From JBOFBH01 sp051657715 (GTDB lineage: Bacteria; Actinomycetota; Actinomycetes; Actinomycetales; Angustibacteraceae): DNA of 5,142 nt. Every line of letters begins with the position of its first letter. Positions within the stretch are counted from its first letter, which is position 1. The DNA lies in the NCBI GenBank assembly GCA_051657715.1, contig JBOFLF010000060.1:1-5142 (forward strand), in the 5' to 3' direction. The notes beneath the pieces were generated by a model. The model searched no databases. It saw only the letters and a list, made by a program, of their open reading frames with translations, and was not told where the DNA came from. Of this stretch, positions 1 through 4,612 are shown piece after piece. Both the position numbers and the translations under genes were made by a program.

Positions 1-1
1 G

Positions 2-988
2 GTCCAGGCGCTCCAGGCCGGGCGGGACGTCATCGTCGACAACACCAACCTCGAGCCCGACATCCTCCAAGACTGGGCCGACCTCGCCGCCCGCCACGGC
101 GCGACACTGGCCCGTAAGGACTTCCACGTGCCACTCGAGATCGCCCTCGCCCGGAACGCAGCCCGAGAACGCGTGGTACCCCCAGACGTCATCATCGGGA
201 TGTACGCCGCAGCGACCGGCCCAGGCGGTGTCCTTGGTGTGGTGGTGAGAATCCACCCGGAGCCGGAAGGGGCTACCACGATGAGCGCGACAGACGAGAA
301 GATCACCGAGTACACCGACCCAGCGGTCCTCACTGACGGCATCGCCCAGGGCTGGGCCGACCCCGAGACCGACCCGACCCAGATCGATTGGCCAGCGCGC
401 AAGAAGGTCGCCTTCCTCGATTTCAAGGTCGTAGATGGCCGGCCGGTGCGCCCGGGCCTGGCGTCGTCGGTTCGGCGTGGCCGTAACGGCCTGGGCAGGT
501 GGGGCGAGAACCAGATGGCCGACGCGCTCGTGACGTGCGAGCACGCCGGGGTCCGGCATGTGCTGTTGGTTGAGCGCGCCGACGGTCATGGGTGGGCGGT
601 TCCGGGTGGGTCGATCGACCCGGGCGAGACTCCCGCCGCCGCCGCCGTGCGTGAGCTGGCGGAGGAGACCCACCTAGCGGTGCCGGACGCGGACTGGCAG
701 CGTGGTGAGGCGCAGTACGTGCCAGACCCGCGCGGCTCGGATGAGGCCTGGGCAGTCACCGTCGTGGCCCGTACCGACCTGGGAGCGGTGCCGACGCTGC
801 CCGCTGCGACCGGTGAGGATGACGCGCGGCGCGCCGAGTGGGTGCCGGCACCGACCTACACCGACCTGGTCGCCGAGCTCGACGCTCGGTACAGCGGCGA
901 GGTGTTCCCCGCTCACGTCGAAATGCTCACTCGGGAACTGGCCAAGCAGGGCGACTGCGCTCGGGGCGGCATCGCCGCGGCCTCGTGA
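2..988 (+). CDS. Polynucleotide kinase (C-terminal part) fused in frame to a Nudix hydrolase, 5'-truncated
   Basis: The frame is open from the window edge to TGA 986-988, so the true start lies upstream. Residues 9-68 (counting from base 2) resemble the T4 Pnkp-type P-loop 5'-kinase: VIVDNTNL, a conserved Trp (25), KDFHVP (39-44), RNAAR (51-55) and VVPPDVIIGMY (58-68). In T4 Pnkp the Arg of the matching RNxxR segment contacts ATP; the P-loop itself is outside the window. A 25-residue linker rich in Gly and Val leads to Met94 (base 281), where a typical Nudix N-terminus begins. In numbering from that Met (235 residues), the Nudix box spans 110-132: G110, E116, R124-E125, E128-E129, but His131 replaces the usual Gly. 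Nudix enzymes hydrolyse nucleoside diphosphates linked to another group; the substrate here (ADP-ribose, NAD(H), a nucleotide or an RNA cap) cannot be told. GGAAGGGG at 265-272 could start Nudix alone, so one or two products are possible. The stop overlaps the next start (GTGA). Confidence 0.85.
   Translation, partial: VQALQAGRDVIVDNTNLEPDILQDWADLAARHGATLARKDFHVPLEIALARNAARERVVPPDVIIGMYAAATGPGGVLGVVVRIHPEPEGATTMSATDEKITEYTDPAVLTDGIAQGWADPETDPTQIDWPARKKVAFLDFKVVDGRPVRPGLASSVRRGRNGLGRWGENQMADALVTCEHAGVRHVLLVERADGHGWAVPGGSIDPGETPAAAAVRELAEETHLAVPDADWQRGEAQYVPDPRGSDEAWAVTVVARTDLGAVPTLPAATGEDDARRAEWVPAPTYTDLVAELDARYSGEVFPAHVEMLTRELAKQGDCARGGIAAAS
265..283 (+). promoter_or_regulatory. Possible internal ribosome binding site and ATG for free-standing Nudix protein
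   Basis: A purine-rich GGAAGGGG at 265-272 lies 8 bases before ATG 281-283, in the same frame as the upstream kinase. This spacing is good for a Shine-Dalgarno site, and the codons after the ATG begin what looks like a natural Nudix N-terminus. The site may therefore yield a separate 235-residue Nudix protein in addition to, or instead of, the kinase-Nudix fusion. Nothing in the sequence shows which is made. Confidence 0.5.
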
Positions 989-1671
989 ACGGCGCACGGA
1001 CCATGGCAACACACGATGGCTGCGTCCGCGGCTTCGCCGCCGGTCAGACCATCATGACCGGGCGCGACCTGCCCGCCCAGCTACACCTGAGCCAGGGCAA
1101 CGATCCGTGGAAGGTGTCGGCTCGGGACAGCCCGGCTGACTCGCAGAGCCTGGCAGTCAAGCCGGTCGGGGCGCTGTGGACATCACCAGCGACCGGACAC
1201 TCACCGGCAGGGCACCGGACGGCGTGGTCCCAGATGTACTACCGGCACGGATACGACCTGATACGTCGCCGCGGGATGTCCCGATGGGAACGCCTGCGGA
1301 GCAAGGCCCGCCCCGAACGGCTCTGGCCCGTTGTCCCCGACCCGGACATGGCTCGGATCTTGCGTCTGCAATCCCTGGACGACCTCGTCATCGCGGCGCA
1401 GGAGTGGCCGACCCGCCACGGGCACCTCTCGTTCGAGGCGCTGGCCCAGGCCGGCATCGACGCCGTCTGGGTCCAGCCCGGCGCCATCACCAGGTCGTGG
1501 GCAGACAGCGACTTCGAGCGCCCGCACGGTCTGCTCTGCGCGCAGATGTACGGCTGGGACGTCGAGTCGGTCGCGTGGCTCAGACCAGAGCACATCCGAG
1601 TAGGCGCCCCGCTCCGAGCAGACCGGGACAGAAGCCCAGCCCAGGGCACGTCCGGGCCGGGTATCAGATGA
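985..1671 (+). CDS. Uncharacterised protein, tentatively ADP-ribosyltransferase-fold
   Basis: The gene encodes 228 residues if it starts at GTG 985, which overlaps the Nudix stop as GTGA. ATG 1003 (222 residues) is the main alternative; neither has a strong Shine-Dalgarno site, so translation is probably coupled. I do not recognise the family with certainty. Visible landmarks are LHLS (33-36, His34), KPxGxLWTSP (59-68), TAW (79-81), VPDPDMARILRLQSLDDL (117-134), a helix FEALAQAGIDAVWV (150-163) and, near the C-terminus, YGWDVESVAWLRPEHI (189-204). An early His, a middle aromatic-Thr-Ser segment after KPxG, and a Glu (194) in a late hydrophobic strand follow the order of the H-Y-E type ART catalytic positions, so an NAD+-using ART-like fold is my best guess. 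About 20 C-terminal residues are polar and likely disordered. The gene sits between Nudix and a helical protein in an operon with 4-base overlaps, consistent with co-production. Confidence 0.72.
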   Translation: MNGARTMATHDGCVRGFAAGQTIMTGRDLPAQLHLSQGNDPWKVSARDSPADSQSLAVKPVGALWTSPATGHSPAGHRTAWSQMYYRHGYDLIRRRGMSRWERLRSKARPERLWPVVPDPDMARILRLQSLDDLVIAAQEWPTRHGHLSFEALAQAGIDAVWVQPGAITRSWADSDFERPHGLLCAQMYGWDVESVAWLRPEHIRVGAPLRADRDRSPAQGTSGPGIR

Positions 1672-2414
1672 CGGGTGTGCGAATGCGCGGGTTCGAGCGG
1701 GCCGCCCAGGACGTCTTCAGCCTGTGGTCGACCCAGCGGCTCCGCGACGTGGTCCACCAGACGTTGCATCTCGGCGCCCCGGCCAGTGCCGCCGCCGCGA
1801 CGCTACGAGCCGCAGCGACCGCGGAGGTTCAAGGCGAGGGGAACCCGTTCGAGATGAGAGTCTCAGCGCGGGCGTGGGTCCGAGCCACCTACCTGCTCTC
1901 GGCCGAACTTCACGAGGCGGTCAGCGTCTTGCGCATCCTCGAGGACGCGATCACCGAAGGCGGGCAGGCGAACCAGCATCGCGCGGCCGCCCTCGGGGCA
2001 CTCAACGCGGCCAACTACGCCGGCTCCGGCAGCGAGCTCACACCAACACTGGTCGAGGAGGCCCTGGAGGAAGAGCGCGCCGCAGACGCGATCGACAACC
2101 GCGGTCGGGGTCGCTATCACAGCATCGGTGGCGCCCCACGGAGCAGCGATGTCGGCGGGACCGGAGACCAGATCCTCGCCGTACAACTCCTACGCGCCGC
2201 ACAAGAACTCGCCTCCCAAGTCGAGGTCATGGCCGACATGCCGTGCGTTCAGGATTGGCGCCAGGACCACCCTCAGGACGCCCTGGCCCACCCACTGCTG
2301 ACCGCCGTTCCCGAGGCACTGTTCAGCGGCCGTTGGGTCGGCCGAGTCGATTCGCGGTGGAAGAGCACCACAGGGCTGAGCCGGTCGTCCGGCGACGCGG
2401 ACGTGGCTACCTGA
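1668..2414 (+). CDS. Helical hypothetical protein, third gene of the operon
   Basis: This encodes 248 residues. ATG 1668 overlaps the preceding stop (ATGA), and GGGCCGGG (1654-1661) is a possible weak ribosome site 6 bases upstream; ATG 1683 is a possible internal alternative. I do not recognise the family. The sequence appears mostly alpha-helical and rich in Ala, Leu and Glu. Helix-like stretches lie near residues 8-32 (FERAAQDVFSLWSTQRLRDV), 65-95 (ARAWVRATYLLSAELHEAV, then ILEDAI) and 105-145, with another around 165-190 (GDQILAVQLLRAAQELASQV). A Gly/Ser/Arg-rich loop separates the last two. There is no signal peptide and no convincing membrane span, so it is probably cytoplasmic. The C-terminal 35 residues are polar and low-complexity. 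The overlap with the ART-like candidate suggests a partner or immunity-type companion, but that rests on position alone. Confidence 0.75.
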   Translation: MTGVRMRGFERAAQDVFSLWSTQRLRDVVHQTLHLGAPASAAAATLRAAATAEVQGEGNPFEMRVSARAWVRATYLLSAELHEAVSVLRILEDAITEGGQANQHRAAALGALNAANYAGSGSELTPTLVEEALEEERAADAIDNRGRGRYHSIGGAPRSSDVGGTGDQILAVQLLRAAQELASQVEVMADMPCVQDWRQDHPQDALAHPLLTAVPEALFSGRWVGRVDSRWKSTTGLSRSSGDADVAT

Positions 2415-2422
2415 TAGGGAGA
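2415..2422. other. Eight-base gap between convergent stop codons
   Basis: The plus-strand operon ends at 2414 and the minus-strand operon ends at 2423. I see no hairpin with a T-tract in the gap or just inside either 3' end, so read-through of each transcript into the opposite strand is likely unless termination is Rho-dependent. Confidence 0.7.
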
Positions 2423-2596
2423 TCACTCTGGGCGGGCGCCCTCGATCGAGCGAGGTGGCGGGGCGGCCGCGCGGAGCAGATGCGGGTGGACGAGGAGTTC
2501 GGGCCGGCCGTGCTTGTCTCGTCTGCCCGGGCCTGGCTTGTTGGCCTGCCACGCCTCCTCGGCTGTTGGTGTGCGGGGTTGTTTCTGCTCAGCCAT
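2423..2596 (-). CDS. Small hydrophilic protein coupled to the ART-domain gene
   Basis: This encodes 57 residues starting with MAEQKQPRTPTAEEAWQANK. The ATG (2596-2594) shares one base with the stop of the upstream gene (TGATG). AAAGGG (2608-2603) lies 6 bases before it, so both spacing and overlap favour real, coupled translation. The product is charged and Pro-rich, with a short acidic-to-aromatic segment TAEEAW followed by NKPGPGRRDKHGRPELLVHP and a Pro-rich tail. It has no cysteines, no membrane segment and no recognised domain. It could be a small partner of the ART-domain protein or a regulator; no function is assigned. It converges with the plus-strand operon 8 bases away. Confidence 0.6.
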   Translation of the reverse strand: MAEQKQPRTPTAEEAWQANKPGPGRRDKHGRPELLVHPHLLRAAAPPPRSIEGARPE

Positions 2597-3513
2597 CACT
2601 GGCCCTTTTTTCTCTTGGTCGGTGGGGTGTCGGAGAGTTGGATCACGGTGCGGTGTCCGATGGTCCCGTCGGCCCGGTCGTAGTCGGCGTGGTGGACTCC
2701 GTTGACCCACAGCCGCATTCCGCGTGGGAGGAGGTGGGAGGTGCTCTGGCCGCGGCCGGACTGGCCCAGATACATGCCCCGGCGGGTGCGGATCTCCAGC
2801 ACGGCAACACCTTGCGGTGCGCGACCGTCTGGGTCGTCGAGTTCGTGCATGGTGTGCGCGCCCAGGGTGTACCGGTCGAACGCGACCTCGTCCCCGGGGT
2901 GGAACTGCTCGCGCAGGAACCGCACCGGTCGATGCGACTCGACCCCGTCGGGTAACTGGACGTTGCTGTAGATCACGTGTCCGCGGTCGTTGGCTCGCTC
3001 ATAGGCCTGGATCGCGCGGTCGACCCGCTGGATGCGGGTGATCTCGGTATCGGGGAGTTGCTGGACGTCGCCGGCAGCCTGCGAGAGCGCATTATTCACG
3101 GCCGCCCACCGATGCGGATCCTCGACCAGGAGCTGGCGCATCTCGTGGTGCTGCCGCCCGTCGAGGCGGTCCTGCACGGCCCGCTTGACCCGGGACCGTT
3201 CGGACCGCTGCCGCGCGGAGAACCCACCACGGCGTGCCGACCGTTCAGGCATCGGACGGGCCTTACGCGGGTGCCCCAACTCGGCGGTGACATCCCGCGG
3301 CGCGGCCCGAGCCCGGTCCCGCGCCGCGCGCGTCCCCCGAGAGGTCTCCACCAGGTCGTCGAGCTCGCGCTGCCCAGTCCGGTCCGCGCGCCGCTCGGTG
3401 AGATCTTCCTCGGCGACCTGCGCGGCGACCCGCACCCGCGGATCGCCGCCGGAGGGGCCCCGGTCTAGGTCGGTGCGCCCATCCGGGTCCGCGCTGTAAC
3501 TGGACCTGGCCAC
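2596..3513 (-). CDS. Protein with C-terminal ADP-ribosyltransferase-like domain lacking canonical catalytic residues
   Basis: The GTG start at 3513 gives 305 residues. An upstream ATG at 3624 would add 37 residues that look non-coding (Cys- and Gly-rich, lower third-position GC), and ATG 3252 is a shorter alternative, so the start is uncertain. Residues 25-150 are highly charged and Arg-rich with helical character (VAEEDLTERRADRTGQREL and a basic segment around 90-115), suggesting nucleic-acid or partner binding. Residues about 160-295 follow the bacterial ART (VIP2/MuF-associated ART) layout: a helix RVDRAIQAYERANDRG, first strand HVIYSNVQLP (179-188), FDRYTLGAHT (212-221), LEIRTRRGMYLG (239-250), STSHLLPRGMRLWVNGV (257-273), then YDRADGTIGHRTVIQL. 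ARTs transfer ADP-ribose from NAD+ to a target. Here the Arg of the first motif is Ser182, the Ser-Thr-Ser motif is not evident, and the Glu-x-Glu before LLPRG is Ser-Thr-Ser, so activity is doubtful. The C-terminus ends in TKRKKGQ. The stop overlaps a small downstream gene. Confidence 0.82.
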   Translation of the reverse strand: MARSSYSADPDGRTDLDRGPSGGDPRVRVAAQVAEEDLTERRADRTGQRELDDLVETSRGTRAARDRARAAPRDVTAELGHPRKARPMPERSARRGGFSARQRSERSRVKRAVQDRLDGRQHHEMRQLLVEDPHRWAAVNNALSQAAGDVQQLPDTEITRIQRVDRAIQAYERANDRGHVIYSNVQLPDGVESHRPVRFLREQFHPGDEVAFDRYTLGAHTMHELDDPDGRAPQGVAVLEIRTRRGMYLGQSGRGQSTSHLLPRGMRLWVNGVHHADYDRADGTIGHRTVIQLSDTPPTKRKKGQ

Positions 3514-3545
3514 ACACCGAGCGTACCCACCCCCGGCATGAAAGT

Positions 3546-3586
3546 GCCCGGGCGAGATGCAGGGGCCAACCTGCGCCCGCCCGGGC
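3546..3586. repeat. Nested GC-rich hairpin in the divergent region
   Basis: Outer arms GCCCGGGCG (3546-3554) and CGCCCGGGC (3578-3586) are perfect 9-base inverted repeats. Inside them GCAGG (3559-3563) pairs with CCTGC (3570-3574) around a 6-base loop, with a small asymmetric internal loop between the two stems. Each 9-base arm itself contains the palindrome GCCCGGGC. It lies 33 bases upstream of the GTG start of the ART-domain gene, so it would fall in that gene's leader transcript. There is no T-run on either side, which argues against a simple terminator. An operator, leader attenuator or origin-like structure are the options. Confidence 0.7.
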
Positions 3587-3730
3587 GGTGTCCGAACGGA
3601 GTCCGCAACGAGGAGGAGCGCCATTCGCCACCCAGTCTAGACCGCCCCAGCCCCAACTCGCCCGCCCACCAAACCCAACCGCCGGAACGAACCCACCCAG
3701 CCCGATACATCGAAGACGCAGGCCCCCTGC

Positions 3731-3759
3731 TAACATCAATTCTTATGTTCCCGATGTTA
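3731..3759. promoter_or_regulatory. Possible operator: AACAT/ATGTT half-site cluster
   Basis: TAACATC (3731-3737) and GATGTTA (3753-3759) form a perfect 7-base inverted repeat. A third half-site ATGTT (3745-3749) pairs with AACAT (3732-3736) across 8 bases. The cluster ends 10 bases before ATG 3770, overlaps the possible -10 hexamers and is AT-rich against its surroundings. It suits binding of a dimeric repressor or activator controlling the rightward genes; the regulator is not in this window or not recognised. Confidence 0.5.
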
Positions 3760-3769
3760 CGAGAGTTCG

Positions 3770-4399
3770 ATGGACGCGACGGCCGTTAACCTCCCCCGGA
3801 CCTACCCCGAGGTGCTCCGAGCCTGCTCCGACGGCGCTCACCGAACGCCCCTGCTGGCGCATCTGAAATCGGTCACACTCGGGGACTGGGCCAAGGTGAG
3901 CGACCGCGACGCAGAGACAGTCACTCTCGTACTCGGGGCCTATCGCGGCACCGTCGTCTCTGTCTATACCATCACCGGTTTCGATCGGAACGACGAGGGC
4001 CGGGTCCGCTGGGAGGGCTCCTCGGCGGACGAGTTCGCCGGGCTCATCGGACAACCACTGCCCGGAGGGGACTGGAAACGCGGACAAGCCCGGCCGCTGC
4101 GGCCAGTTCAGGTAACAGCCAACCCCGGCAACGCCGACGACGCCGCGCACAAACTGATGTCCGGGTATCACCATGACTCGGCACAACACGACAAGATCGA
4201 GCACCTAAGGCAACAGGCACGACTGACCGTCGTCAGCCCGACGTCGGTCACCGTGCGCGTCCCTCCTGGGACAACCGTCCTGGTCCATCCACTCGCACCC
4301 AAGGGCCGATCGGAACATCACCACAATCCCGCACCACCCGTTCACCGCTCCGCCACCACCGATAGCGCCCAGACCCGCAACCATGACGCAGACCAATAG
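3770..4399 (+). CDS. Hypothetical protein with compact beta-rich (possibly PUA/EVE-like) core
   Basis: This encodes 209 residues. ATG 3770 is the only start available, because an in-frame TAA lies at 3731; the Shine-Dalgarno site is weak (GAGAG, 3761-3765). I do not recognise the gene. Residues about 48-115 contain alternating strands: ETVTLVLGAYRGTVVSVYTI (49-68), GRVRWEG (77-83), a short helix DEFAGLIGQPLP (87-98) and WKRGQARPLRPVQV (102-115). The plan of strands reading 'Y-x-G-x-x-V-x-x-Y-x-I' followed by a 'RGQA-P' ending recalls PUA/EVE-like modules that bind modified bases, but this is impression, not a demonstrated match. A second beta segment, LTVVSPTSVTVRVPPGTTVLV (152-172), precedes a His- and Pro-rich polar tail of about 35 residues. 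It is soluble, with no membrane segment. It opens the rightward block and is followed by a strong hairpin. Confidence 0.72.
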   Translation: MDATAVNLPRTYPEVLRACSDGAHRTPLLAHLKSVTLGDWAKVSDRDAETVTLVLGAYRGTVVSVYTITGFDRNDEGRVRWEGSSADEFAGLIGQPLPGGDWKRGQARPLRPVQVTANPGNADDAAHKLMSGYHHDSAQHDKIEHLRQQARLTVVSPTSVTVRVPPGTTVLVHPLAPKGRSEHHHNPAPPVHRSATTDSAQTRNHDADQ

Positions 4400-4406
4400 T
4401 TGAGGT

Positions 4407-4439
4407 GCCCCGGTCGGTGCAACGAACACCGGCCGGGGC
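4407..4439. terminator. Strong intergenic hairpin, terminator or attenuator
   Basis: GCCCCGGTCGGTG (4407-4419) pairs with CACCGGCCGGGGC (4427-4439) as a 13-bp stem with one G-U pair (4414/4432) and a 7-base loop CAACGAA. It begins 8 bases after the stop of the 209-residue gene and ends 23 bases before the ribosome site of the next ORF. No T-tract follows, which is common for actinomycete terminator hairpins. It may end the upstream transcript, or act as an attenuator or 3'-stabilising loop if the genes are co-transcribed. Confidence 0.65.
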
Positions 4440-4462
4440 TTGAGAAGCCACCCAATCGCACT

Positions 4463-4477
4463 GGAGGACTCCCCATG
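4463..4477 (+). promoter_or_regulatory. Ribosome binding site deciding the start of the 45-residue ORF
   Basis: GGAGG at 4463-4467 lies 7 bases before ATG 4475-4477. This is the best Shine-Dalgarno match in the window. It selects this ATG over the longer in-frame ATG at 4400, which would place the start before the hairpin at 4407-4439. Confidence 0.75.
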
Positions 4478-4612
4478 TCCATCATCCCTGACAACCACCG
4501 CGACCGACCGCAACCTGCGCGAACACCGTCGTGGACAAGGACCGACGACCGCGATCCCGACCTCCTCGCACTGGTGATCGCGGCCGACGTCCTACGTCAG
4601 GCCAGCCAATGA
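4475..4612 (+). CDS. Small protein upstream of and coupled to the SpdB-like gene
   Basis: This encodes 45 residues (MSIIPDNHRDRPQPARTPSW at the N-terminus), starting 7 bases after a GGAGG site. The first 30 residues are polar, with Pro, Arg and Asp (a likely disordered tail). The last 15 form a probable amphipathic helix, LLALVIAADVLRQASQ. There are no cysteines and no recognised domain. Its stop overlaps the next start (ATGA), so it is translationally coupled to the membrane protein. Very small ORFs beside spd genes are common in actinomycete transfer modules; the role here is unknown. Confidence 0.7.
   Translation: MSIIPDNHRDRPQPARTPSWTRTDDRDPDLLALVIAADVLRQASQ

Larger units (their letters stand above)
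3514..3769. promoter_or_regulatory. Divergent intergenic control region
   Basis: These 256 bases separate the leftward ART-domain gene from the rightward 209-residue gene and should hold promoters for both. They contain a strong nested hairpin (3546-3586) and an AACAT/ATGTT half-site cluster (3731-3759). The stretch 3661-3760 is less GC-rich than the genes. TAACAT (3731-3736) and TATGTT (3744-3749) are possible -10 hexamers for the rightward gene, but I see no good -35 at the right spacing. An AGGAGG at 3611-3616 on the plus strand is not followed by a usable ORF. The only longer frames here look like chance. Confidence 0.55.

Noticed and set aside
1339..1346. GACCCGGA octamer like the TraB recognition repeats of some Streptomyces plasmids
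   Set aside because: It occurs once here inside a coding region, and once more in reverse orientation about 2.1 kb away (3482-3489). There is no tandem cluster.
1176..1667. Extension of the helical protein gene upstream to ATG 1176
   Set aside because: It would overlap the whole ART-like candidate in another frame and encodes Arg/Pro-rich shadow sequence. ATG 1668 with its ATGA overlap is far more natural.
2603..2611. GGCCC followed by six T on the plus strand, resembling a terminator tail
   Set aside because: There is no stable stem before it, and on the minus strand these bases are the Lys-Lys-Gly codons of the ART-domain gene and the ribosome site of the small gene.
2977..3468. Long plus-strand open frame opposite the ART-domain gene
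   Set aside because: Its reading lies entirely antisense to a gene with recognisable ART motifs, and its protein is low-complexity Arg/Pro/Gly sequence typical of GC-rich shadows.
3611..3616. Perfect AGGAGG on the plus strand
   Set aside because: The following 20 bases contain no ATG or GTG leading to a credible ORF; the frame after it hits a stop quickly.
3514..3624. N-terminal extension of the ART-domain gene to ATG 3624
   Set aside because: The extra 37 residues look non-coding, third-position GC is lower, and the hairpin at 3546-3586 would have to lie inside the coding region. Kept only as an alternative start.
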